Assembly: GCA_025175895.1 (NCBI GenBank)
Contig: CM046005.1
Coordinates: forward strand, 65,868,325-65,932,324
Origin: Wurfbainia villosa
Taxonomy: Eukaryota; Streptophyta; Magnoliopsida; Zingiberales; Zingiberaceae
Direction: 5' to 3'
Length of the DNA: 64,000 nucleotides
Position numbers and translations under genes: made by a program. The notes under the pieces are model-generated. The model saw only the letters and a list, made by a program, of their open reading frames with translations, was not told the DNA's origin and did no database searches. Of the stretch, positions 55,566-64,000 are shown in pieces (the first letter of the stretch is position 1; each line of letters begins with the position of its first letter).

Positions 55566-56606
55566 TGTTGGTGCAGTAGACACCTAAGTCGAACTTGAGT
55601 TTTGATTATAGCAAACGATACAAAGTTAAGCTCATGTCGTTATCTCACGAGCTGAATCGAGTGTGCAGAAGATTGCTATAGCTGGAGCTAAAGGCTAGCG
55701 ACACCCAGAGGAAGCCACGGTGGTCGGGCGACACCGGGAGGACTTCGGAGGGAGCCGAAGGAATCAAGTGGAGACCGAAAGCAAGGCTTCAAAGGTAAAT
55801 GTTGAGGTAAGCTCGTGTGAGTGAGCGTAAGTAAGGTCGAGTCCTCCATACGGGGACATCCTTAGGCGAAGACTTCCCATGGAAGGTCTATGTTGAGATC
55901 GGATGGCAAGTGGCCGTCGAATTCACTTATATTTTGAGCTAACTCTTTATTACAATAAAAGTATAAAAATCAGTTCAAGCGGCCCAAAAATCGCTTCAAT
56001 CGCTAAGCCATCAGTTCAACCGCCAAGAGATCGGTTCAAGCTTATCACCATTTTTCAAGGAGTTTTGTGCCCAATTCCTATTGGTTGAAGACCCATTCGA
56101 TGAGGGGCTTAAAGGCTATAAAAGGAGGTCCTAACCTAGGGTTTCATCATCAATTCTAAGCCTCCAAAAGCCTCTGTAAAGCTACAACTTCTCCGACAAC
56201 GAAGTGCTTCTTCTTCGACATCTAGGTTTATTTGTTTTCATTTTATTACGTCGGTTAGAGTTTTATTTCAGTTTAGTACTTTCAGTTTCGGAGATTTTAT
56301 CGTAACGAGGAGAGGGGGAGTGTCCCTCTACCTCAAGCTTTGTGCTTTACTTGTATCGATTAAACTCCTACCTCTAAAGGGGAGGAGTTCTTTAGTGTTT
56401 TTGCCCTCCGTACGTGGTCGAGGACCGCTAGGGCCTTGGAGTAGTAGCCGAAGGCTATGAACCAAGTAAAACTCCTTTTTCTCTTTTTACTTTACATTTA
56501 AATTTCCGCTGTAATTAATTATCTCTCGAGTTTTAACGAACGAAAAGAAAAGAAAAAGGTTTTATCGCTATTCACCCCCCCTCTAGCGATCCGCTTCCAT
56601 CCAACA
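55566..56606 (+). repeat. 3' LTR of element B (1041 bp)
   Basis: Starts TGTTGGTGCAG, ends CCAACA, followed by target duplication CGACC. It is about 66 bp shorter than the 5' LTR, mainly in the CAGTTCAAC repeat region. Confidence 0.92.
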
Positions 56607-56611
56607 CGACC

Positions 56612-57394
56612 AAGGAAGAGGAAAGATGAGGATAGGCACTGACCACCTAAGGAAGAAGAAGGAAAGAAATTTCCTTATTTGCGGTCGCCCAACCTCCAAG
56701 CTCCTTGCCGCCCAAAACCCTAGCCCCTCCTTGCCTCCTTGATTGCTCTTGCCGCCCACCCTAATCCCTCCTTTTATAGAGTTAGGCTTAAGCCTTATTT
56801 TAATCTCTACCATCAGTTCTAGGGATTTAATCTCAACCATCGGATCTAGAGATTTAATCTCAACCGTCGGATCTAGAGATTTAATCTCTACCGTTGGATC
56901 TAGAGTTTTGTCTTCCATCATTGGATCTAGGCTTCATGAGGTTTTAATAGGATACAATAGGGACCATGAGGAGGAGTTGGATCTTTGCCACCCAATGGAT
57001 CATGCCCACATAAAGTCTGATCCATTAATGATAATCCAATCCACTAAAGGATTATTATTGATCTACCTCACCAACCCCCATAAGATAATATGGGCTCCAT
57101 ATATTATTTGCACATATTTCTCCCCATGTTTAAGATCTCGAATGTCCGTCGATTAATTAATTTACTGACAATTAATTAATCAACATCTAACTCCATGAGT
57201 AGTACCACTCAACCTTATCATCATGTCGGACCAAGTCCACCAGCAGGGTTTATATGATGAACCTTATGATCTCCTCAAGGCGACATCATCATTCTAATAT
57301 ATAGGACATGGTTTCCTCCTATAATCAACGACACACCATATAAATAATATGATTTCCCAACTTACCAAGCCTATCGATTTACTCTATAAATCTC
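56612..57394 (-). repeat. 5' LTR of A, piece 2
   Basis: Continues from 42441 after element B. It holds the 27-bp array (56800-56930) and TATA box (56771-56780). It ends with ATCTC (57390-57394), the left target duplication of E. Confidence 0.9.
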
Positions 57395-59313
57395 TGTTAG
57401 GATGTATATTGAAAAGTCTATCTTTTGTATGAACATCTTTATTTTGAAATAAGAATCACAAGATCATTGTTTGCATATTTTTATGGTTATGCAATATTGT
57501 CTAATACTTTACATTGTAGATAACATGGTGTGTGGTGTCACACGGGAGATCATGTTATCGGCTCCTTGAAAAGTATAAGTAAAGGCTCACAACCGAGATG
57601 TCTTTGGACAAACCATCGGAATGGTTGTAGTGTGATTTGGTATTGGTTTGTCTTGACCATAGAATTACACTAGTGCACTTTGTGTGTATTGAGCAAGACC
57701 GAATTAGAGGTGATTCGATTTATTGCTGACTACATAATCGAATCAGACCTCAGATATTATTTAGTACATGCTCTTAATCCCGATATAATAACGGGCACAT
57801 ATACTTAGTACTCATCTCTTTGATTTACCAATGGGCGAGATTTATAGATTAAATCGATAGGCTCGGTAAGTTGGGAGATGATATTATTTATATGGTGTGC
57901 TGTTGATTATAGGAGGAAACCGTGTCCTATATATTAGGATGATGATGTCCCCTTGAGGAGCTCATAAGGTTCATCATGTAAACCCTGCAGGTGGACTTGG
58001 TCCGGCATGATGAAAAGGTTGAGTGGTACTACTCAAGGAGTTAGATGTTGATTAATTAATGGTCAGTAAATTAATTAATCGACGAACATTCAAGATCTTA
58101 AACACGGGGAGAAAATGTACAAATAATACATGGATCCCATATTATCATATGGGGGTTGGTGAGGTAGATCAATGATGATCCTTTAGTGGATTGGATCATC
58201 ATTAGTGGATCGGACTTTATGTGGGTTTGATCCATGGGTAGCCAAGATCCAACTCCTCCTCATGGTCCCTAATGTAGCCTATTAACACCTCATGAAGCTT
58301 AGATCCAATGGATAGAAACAAAACTCTAAGATCCATAGGTAGATATTAAATCTCTAAGATCCGACGGTTGAGATTAAATCTCTAGATCTGACGGTTGAGA
58401 TTAAATCCCTAGAACCAATGGAGGAGATTAATTCATGACTTATCCCTAACTCTATAAAAGGAGGGCATGGGAGTTGGCATGAACAACAATCAAGGAGAGC
58501 TAGGTTTTGGGCGGCAAGAGAAGGAATCCTAGTTGAGATAGGATTAGGGTTAGGGTTTGGAGGCTAGGGCGGCACCAAATAAGGAAGGTTCTCTTTTCTT
58601 CTTCTTCCTTCATTGGTCGGTGTCCAGCTTGTTTTCCAGCCCTCTTCCAGCCTTTGGCCGGTGGCCAAGCCTCTCTTCTCCTTCTCCTTAGGTGGTGGAA
58701 ACAAGATATAGGGCTTCCCTTGGTGTCTTGGCCGGATTCCACCACAAAGTCCTCCTCCTAGTTGCCGGCGGCAAGGAATTGCTTTGTTCCTTGTTGGTTG
58801 GTTTTACGGAGGAGAAAAACCTTGTTTCTATTCTTCCTCTTGCTTTGGAAGAGCAAGGAAGGAAGATTTGCGATCTAGGAGCTTTGACTTTTGGTAGATC
58901 ATCACCCACACGACGTCCAAAAGGAGGAAGGTCATACATTAGAAGATCAAGAGGTATATCTATTCTCTTTTGTTTCTTGCTTGTTTTTGGTTTTCAATTA
59001 TAAGCATGTTATAAATCTGTAAATGGATAAATAATACTTGGATCCCGAGCATAAACATAAAAACCGACGATCCGGACATCGTCTATTCCGCGGCTACTCG
59101 TAGAATAGAGGATGGTCGCTTGAACAACTAGTTTGTTCAAGTGACCTCTCTAAACGAATAGCACGACGATGACTTGGTGGTTTGGGCAATCCCTTTTGTC
59201 TAGGATTAAATTTTTTTAATCCGGGGACATCGAAGGGATCACCATGGACAAGCTACCGGGGTGAAGTGGGAAGCGAAGTTTCCCCTCACGGACTCGATAA
59301 GCAAAACCCTTCA
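57395..59313 (+). mobile_element. Solo LTR E (copia, family of A)
   Basis: Starts TGTTAGGATG, ends ACCCTTCA, 1919 bp, flanked by ATCTC at 57390-57394 and 59314-59318. Same family as the LTR of A but opposite orientation. It has a 27-bp array at 58320-58425 and a TATA box (TATAAAAG) at 58453-58460. No internal sequence. ORFs at 58500-59003 are shadows. Confidence 0.9.
58453..58460 (+). promoter_or_regulatory. Probable TATA box of solo LTR E
   Basis: CTCTATAAAAGGAGG context, downstream of the 27-bp array. Confidence 0.6.
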
Positions 59314-59318
59314 ATCTC

Positions 59319-59758
59319 ACCCATTGGTAAATCAAAGAAATAAATACTAAGTATATGTGCCTGTTATTATATCAGGATTAAGATCATGTACAATATAATA
59401 TCTGAGGTTCGATTCGATTATGTAGTCAGCAATAAATCGAATCACCTCTACGTCGGTCCTGCTCAATACACACAAAGTGTACTAGTGTGATTCTATGGTC
59501 AAGACAAACCAATACCAAATCACACTACAACCATACCAATGGTTTGTCCAAAGCCATCTCGGTTGTGAGCCTTTACTTATACTCTACAAGGAGCTGATAA
59601 CATGATCTCCGGTGTGACACTACACACCATGTTATCTACAATGTAATGTATGAGACAATATGAATAACCATCAATATGAAAACAATGATCATGTGATTCT
59701 TATTTCAAAATTAAAGATGTTCATACAAAAGATAGACTTTTCAGTTTACATCCCAACA
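59319..59758 (-). repeat. 5' LTR of A, piece 3 (outer edge)
   Basis: Continues from 57394 after E and ends CCCAACA at 59758, followed by A's target duplication TTAAG (59759-59763). Confidence 0.9.
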
Positions 59759-59763
59759 TTAAG

Positions 59764-59906
59764 ACACCAAAAATTAAGTATTGAAAGTAACTAAACAACT
59801 CATGCATGCATGAACAAATGAAAATACCAGAAAATAAACTACTACTAGGAAAATAAAACAAAATAGAATTCGGAGTCCCCCCCTAGACTTAAACAAAAAT
59901 ATAACT
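59764..59906 (-). other. 3' UTR of G, right of insertion A
   Basis: It joins 25741 once A and one TTAAG are removed. It includes a purine tract next to the env-like stop, as in H. Confidence 0.8.
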
Positions 59907-61451
59907 CTAATATGGTGGACGAGGTGGAAAGTCTGGGAGCCTGGGCATCTCTGGATCCTGGGAGAACCTGTTGCTGAGCCGCTGATGCCACATATACATG
60001 TGGTCGATTTGAGAGCTGGTGGATGCAGTGGTTGCTCGGTTCTCTTCCTCCCTAGCCCACTGCGCATGTTGGGCATGCATGTGCTGCCGCTTCTCCCTGC
60101 GGTAGGCTGCCTCATCCTGGCGACGAGTAGCCTCCTCCTGGAAGTATATGCGGGCCTCATCGTAGAACTCCTCTGCCCACTGGAAATGCTCCCAGAATCC
60201 CTGGAACTCCACTTGCTGGTAGGCATTCTGCTCCTCCCATTGCTGCCTCTGCGTATGCTGCTCAGTGTAAATGTCATCAAGGCATGATTGGAACTCTGAG
60301 AAATCATATGCCAACGTACCTACATCCTGCTCAAAAGTAGAAAACGATGGTGGCACAGGTATAAGCTCGTGTTGGTGTGGACTAGGTGGGCTCCTATGTA
60401 TGTGTGGACTGGAGGGAGAGTGGTACAAAGGTGGAGAGATGGGCGCTGATGTGGATGGTCCCTCATGAGGAGGGGACTCCACTATCAGGTCTAAGTGCCA
60501 ATTGGCGCGTATAGCGATGGTGGTATGATTCGGGTCGGGGAGCCTAAGGGCCATAAGATTTTTCCTTACATAGCATAAGGAGTCTCCTTCTCTTACAATC
60601 ATCTTCATGGCCATGCATACTCCTAGGTCGATCCTAGGGCTCCCCTCTATACTCTCCAATGTTGTGTAGTCGTACCCCATCCTATAACAAATGTGGGTAA
60701 GTAGGCATCCCACATGGATCTCTCCGCGTGCTGCTTTGCCCATCTTCACTAAGTGTTTGATGATGTGGGACCCTACATCGATGCTACTCCTTTCTTGTAG
60801 CATGTCCCATAGGGTAAGCATCTCACTGGCTCTCACTACACCGTCACTCTCCCCACGACCAAATATAGTACTGGCCATGACACAGTGAAGGTATCGAAAG
60901 ACAGGGTTTTGGAGGTGTGACGCTTTGGCCCTAGAAGGGTCATAAACGTGCTCCCTTGTTAATTCAATCCAAATCAAACGAGAGTTGTACCCATTAGGGG
61001 TTCTTCTCTCTCCCCCACTTGGCAAGCCAAAGCATGAGTTTTATTGGTGAAGGGTCCACTCATGCTCAATATTAAAAAGTCTAAAAGTTATCCTACCCTC
61101 CTTGCTCTCTCTACCCGTTAAAACTTCTGCCTCTAAAGAACTCAAAAATTCCAAAACTATCCTAGGGTAAGTTAGGTGCTTTATTCCCATAATCTCATCC
61201 TACCCCATTTTTGCAAATAGGGTTTGCATGTCACCCAACAAACCTAAAGATCCTAGCAAATCCTCATCTAAGTACCTAGTAGCAGTAACTTTACGAGTAG
61301 AGAGCATATTGAACCTATCTCTATGCTCATTATTGCGAAAAAGTAGAGGGGGTAGGGCGTTACCCTTTTCTGGAGCTTGAGGAGCATCGGCTCTTCTTGT
61401 TTGTTGCTCCGAGGCACCTGATCGGGATGCTATGGTCTTGGTCCTCCTCAT
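59907..61451 (-). pseudogene. Env-like third ORF of Athila-type element (G copy)
   Basis: One frame of 515 codons from ATG 61451 to the stop after PPY at 59907, with two nonsense codons, at 61202-61200 and 61043-61041, both where H has Trp. The N-terminal basic segment (MRRTKTIASRS) is followed by TRYLDEDLLGSLG, a globular middle part shared with H, a Pro/His/Ser-rich linker (about 60480-60370) and a charged Gln/Glu/Arg-rich coiled coil (about 60260-60020). The open part 61025-59907 is 372 codons. Function is unknown; the name follows its position in Athila-family elements. Confidence 0.8.
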
Positions 61452-61942
61452 TCTTGCTCCTTTTGGCTTTTAAAGAGGTTGAAAATGCTTCTAGAGGAAG
61501 GGGAAAATGAAATCACACGGCTAGGGCAAGAACTTTTGAAGCACACGGCACAAATGGGGTCAAAACACACGGCTCACCCCGTTTAACCTCGCGTGCCACG
61601 ACCGTGTGAAAACACACGGCTAGGCCGTGTGCGCCTCTATCAAGCGGGCACGACCGTGGGAAAACACACGGCCAGGCTGTGTGCCCCCATTTTTCGCCCC
61701 TTTCATACACCATGGCCCGAATTTGTTCACACACTTCGCCGTGTAGACTAATATGGGTTTCATTTTTTCCTAGCAAAGTTCTTTTCTACTCCTAACTCTA
61801 AATGTGATGGAAATCAAAACTAAAATCTAACACATGTATGCAATGCAATAGAAAAAGAAAAAATGGAAATCTACAACTAAACTTAGGTTGCCTTCCAAGA
61901 AGCACTTTGTTTAAGGTCGTTTAGCTCGACCACACTCTTTTA
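61452..61942 (-). other. Inter-ORF region of G
   Basis: Like 13121-13606 of H: conserved GAGCTAA-N-GACCTTAAACAAAG block next to the upstream ORF and ACACGGCC/GGCCGTGTG blocks (61550-61690). Confidence 0.7.
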
Positions 61943-62605
61943 TCAACTCGACTCTGGTGGTTCAGTGAACCTCCATTCATCCTTCTCGGGATCCGTGTCT
62001 GGAGGTTTCAGCTTCAATCTGCTAATCGTGAAGCTGTCAAAGTAAGGAGCTCTTTGCTATGAAAGACTAAAAAGAATGATCTCCCCGTCTACCTCCAGGG
62101 AGATCCGGTGTGCCTTCACATCTATGCACGCCCCTGCAGTTGCTAGAAAAGGCCTTCCCAGAATGATAGGATTCTGGGGATTCGGTCCTGTGTCCAGTAT
62201 GATAAAGTCCGTGAGTATCACGAAATCTTCAATCATCACAGGAACGTGTGGTAGTAGGCCAACAGGCTCCTTCACTAAGTCATCCCCCATACGAATACCA
62301 AGATTCATTGGTTGGAGCCTGCTCAGTCCCATCTTCAGAAAATATGCATAGGGCATCACACTGACTGATGACCCCAAGTTGCATAACGCTTCGTCGAAAC
62401 TCTCCCCATAAATCGAGCAGGGAATAACGAATTCACTAGGGTCCTCAAGCTGTACTGGGATTTTCTTTTCAAACTCTGCTTGGTCAGGTAGGGTGGAAAT
62501 CATGGTTGTACACCCCTTAGCGAATTGGCTATTTTGCCCTACTCCTTCCTCATTTCCTTGGCTCGTCGGAGAGTTCTTCACAGGTTGTGACACGGATTGG
62601 CGAAT
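61943..62605 (-). pseudogene. Gag-protease ORF, protease part, without RT (element G)
   Basis: The frame from about 62605 contains a short Gln/Ser/Asn-rich stretch, then the retropepsin-like domain of Athila-type elements (F-V-I-P-C-S, then C-N-L-G-S-S-V-S-V-M-P at about 62400-62360, ending I-L-G-R-P-F-L-A). The usual Asp of D-L-G is Asn, so the active site is altered. A TAG at 62059-62057 is followed by about 37 more codons in frame, then TGA and TAA in tandem (61945-61940). That double stop looks like the natural end, which leaves no reverse transcriptase. Confidence 0.72.
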
Positions 62606-62639
62606 TTTCTTTTAATTGAAGATATCTTCAATGATTTTT

Positions 62640-62795
62640 TTTCGTTGTAGATTCTGTAACAAATTCAAAATTCATTGTAGATTCTTCAATGAAAAAAAAA
62701 TTCGTTGTAGAATCTGCAATGAATATAGGATTCGTTGCTAAATTGGCGACAAAATTAGCAATGAAAAAATATTCATCGCTAAATTTCCCCTAATT
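62640..62795 (+). repeat. Subterminal repeats of the CACTA element
   Basis: Four to five imperfect palindromic units of about 25 bp, of the form ATTCGTTGTAGATTCT-N-CAATGAA and TTCGTTGCTAAATT-N-GCGACAA. Such repeats bind the element's own protein in En/Spm. Confidence 0.65.
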
Positions 62796-62799
62796 ATCC

Positions 62800-63510
62800 C
62801 GCCCCGACGCACCCAATCTCTCCATTTCCTCCGCTCGATCACGCTCGTCCTCCTCCCACCGCCATCAGTATGTCTCTTCCTTCTCTCCCTCCCTTCCGAC
62901 GCCGTCGCCGGAGCAGTGACGGCGCTGCCGCCGCATATTCTACCGCGAGCTCGTGGCACCGCTGCCGCGTGCTCGCGGTAGGTTCTACTGCGAGCTTGCT
63001 CGGTGATCCTATCGTGAGCTCACGGTGATCCTGCCACAAGCTCACGGTAGATCGTGCCATGAGCACGCAGCAGATACCGGCCGCCACGGATACTGGCCGC
63101 CGCGGACTCGCGACAGCACTTGCCGCATGCTTGCGGTAGGTAGGTGCTGCTGCGCGTACATGCAGTACGTTAATACGGCGAGATCGCACGCGACAGTAGG
63201 TGCCGCCGTGAGCTCGCGGCGGCACTAGCCGCCCTGTGTACTCGTGGTGGCGCTCGCGCGTGTGGTCGTGACGCCGTCGGCCCCGTGCGTGCTCGCGACA
63301 ACCGCGCGCATGCCCTAGCCCGACAGCAGTGTATACATAGCCGTCGTAGGCTTGCCTTCACGGGCGCTACACGCGTGCCCTTGCGGCCACCGCATGCGTG
63401 CCCATGCGCGTGTCCTCATGCTCACGGCCGTCATGCACGAGGACTCGCTCGTGTAAGGTTACGTCGCACCGTACATACTTGCTGCACCTTACGCGTGCTT
63501 GGCTAGTTGT
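62800..63510 (+). other. GC-rich, CpG-rich leader of the CACTA element
   Basis: About 700 bp with many CpG sites and repeated GCTCGCGGTAGGT-like blocks, in sharp contrast to its AT-rich surroundings. ORFs here on both strands are low-complexity and I do not count them as genes. Confidence 0.6.
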
Positions 63511-63684
63511 CGCATGATTTCGATCAAGAATTCAAATGTTATTTAAATTAATTATATAAATCAGTATATATATATATAAAATAGTGTGTCGTAATCTTAA
63601 TACAATAATTTTTTTCATAGGTTGTCCTACTTTGAAGGTGTTCGTCAAGTGTTCATCTAGCCGCACGTTGTTTCCATTTGGACA
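63511..63684 (+). other. AT-rich stretch with intron end and short leader exon
   Basis: An AT-rich segment ends with TTTTTTTCATAG at about 63620, a likely splice acceptor. A short GC-balanced stretch follows to 63684 and ends CAG before GTACGT. Confidence 0.45.
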
Positions 63685-63963
63685 GGTACGTGTAAAAATA
63701 TTGTTTATAATATTAATTATAGTATTATTAATTCTGTTATAATTTTTATTCTTAATGTTTGATTTTAAGTAATTTAATTACTATTAATAGATCATAATTA
63801 TTCGAAATGATATTATAATTTATAATTAATTATCTCACAAAATCATATTTAGTATTAGAAAAATTTAATTAATGTTGAGTATAAATTTATTGTTAGATTG
63901 ATATATATATGGATGAAGTTTGGAAGAAATTAAAATTAATCGTTGATATAATTTCGAAAACAG
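63685..63963 (+). other. Probable intron in the CACTA transposase gene
   Basis: Starts GTACGTGT, AT-rich, ends GAAAACAG. Confidence 0.5.
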
Positions 63964-63968
63964 GATCG

Positions 63969-64000
63969 ATGGAGAGAGATTGAAGTTGGATGTATAAAAA
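63969..64000 (+). pseudogene. Start of CACTA transposase gene (window edge)
   Basis: ATG at 63969 five bases after the acceptor: M-E-R-D, TGA (63981-63983), then S-W-M-Y-K. Family members read D-R/K-S-W-M-Y, so the TGA fits a CGA Arg codon changed by C-to-T. The window ends here. Confidence 0.5.

Larger units (their letters stand above)
42442..56606 (+). mobile_element. Element B: SIRE-type Ty1/copia, complete ends, split by 45176-50740
   Basis: LTRs 42442-43548 and 55566-56606, primer site, PPT and target duplication CGACC (42437-42441 and 56607-56611). Gag, protease, integrase, reverse transcriptase and RNase H are all recognisable in plus orientation. The gag is interrupted by a composite insertion (45176-50740). 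It lies in the 5' LTR of A. Lineage is judged from reverse transcriptase/RNase H wording, Gag with coiled coil and knuckle, and the TGTTGGTGCA LTR start. Confidence 0.92.
25742..59758 (-). mobile_element. Element A: full-length Ty1/copia (Angela/Tork-like), split by three insertions
   Basis: Target duplication TTAAG at 25737-25741 and 59759-59763. The 3' LTR is 25742-27589 (1848 bp). The 5' LTR is in three pieces, 41825-42441, 56612-57394 and 59319-59758, about 1840 bp in total. The polyprotein frame runs from 40765 to 27623 with chromovirus F inserted in gag. B and solo LTR E are inserted in the 5' LTR. Each insertion has its own 5-bp duplication. Confidence 0.92.
23626..62612 (-). mobile_element. 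Element G: Athila-like element lacking pol, interrupted by A and by a CACTA element
   Basis: Minus-strand order, from right to left: gag-protease ORF (62605-61943), env-like ORF (61451-59907), 3' UTR, PPT and 3' LTR (24993-23626). A (25742-59758) is inserted in the 3' UTR with duplication TTAAG. Protease is followed by a stop and then the env-like ORF, so reverse transcriptase and integrase are missing. The 5' LTR is not in the window because a CACTA element begins near 62613. Confidence 0.7.
62613..64000 (+). mobile_element. CACTA (En/Spm) DNA transposon, 5' end
   Basis: It interrupts G upstream of the protease ORF. Subterminal inverted-repeat-like units are followed by a GC-rich leader, a short exon with consensus splice donor, and the beginning of a transposase gene reading S-W-M-Y-K, typical of the transposase-associated domain of CACTA elements. 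No CACTA terminus is visible at the junction near 62613, so the exact end is unsure and may be degraded. Confidence 0.6.

Noticed and set aside
59907..61451. Long ORF as a host gene
   Set aside because: A second copy is in H, it sits between LTR-element parts, and it has nonsense codons; it is the env-like ORF of an Athila-type element.
63025..63506. GC-rich ORFs on both strands near the right edge
   Set aside because: Low-complexity frames in a CpG-rich block; ORFs stay open by base composition. No domain is seen.

Overview
The window is one block of nested, decayed transposable elements from a plant nuclear genome. The families seen are Ty1/copia of Angela/Tork and SIRE type, a Ty3/gypsy chromovirus, Athila-like and Tat-like gypsy elements, a TRIM, a tRNA-derived SINE-like insertion and a CACTA (En/Spm) transposon. 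That mix suggests an angiosperm with a repeat-rich genome, quite possibly a monocot, but the species cannot be named from this sequence. I found no host gene, rRNA, tRNA or CRISPR array. Element names N, O, M, L, K and so on are my own labels.

Left part (1-8328). Element N (copia, minus strand) enters with its 5' LTR at 1031-3133. It sits in an LTR remnant O (3134-3416), which sits in an older copia gag fragment M (3417-5179). SIRE-type copia L follows (5180-8328): LTR, primer-binding site and gag, with a SINE-like insertion in the gag. L is cut by K.

Middle part (8329-25741). K is a minus-strand gypsy element. It shows a 3' LTR (8329-9595), long tandem-repeat arrays and a two-exon reading frame on the opposite strand (18203-22308), the layout known for Tat-lineage elements with an extra antisense ORF. 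K is interrupted by H (10377-17628, a complete non-autonomous Athila-like element, target duplication AACCC) and by solo LTR J (18986-21417, duplication CATAC, lying in the antisense gene's intron). At 22528 begins Athila-like LTR I, broken by Athila-like G (from 23626).

Right part (25742-59758). Copia A (minus strand, duplication TTAAG) is inserted in G and split by three later arrivals: chromovirus F (31430-40673, duplication AAGAC) in its gag, SIRE-type B (42442-56606, duplication CGACC) in its 5' LTR, and solo LTR E (57395-59313, duplication ATCTC) in the same LTR. B is split in turn by 45176-50740, which has a TRIM LTR at one end and a SIRE-type LTR at the other but one perfect duplication, TGTAC. 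This apparent chimeric integration is the most interesting item here. G resumes at 59764 with an env-like ORF and a gag-protease ORF. From about 62613 to the right edge runs the 5' end of a CACTA transposon: subterminal repeats, a GC-rich leader and the first codons of its transposase gene.

None of the coding regions is intact. Most breaks are single nonsense changes in an otherwise open frame, commonly explained by C-to-T change in CAG, CAA or CGA codons, as expected for methylated, silenced repeats. The nesting gives the order of insertion: M, then L, K, I, G, A, then F, B and E, with the chimeric insertion later than B.
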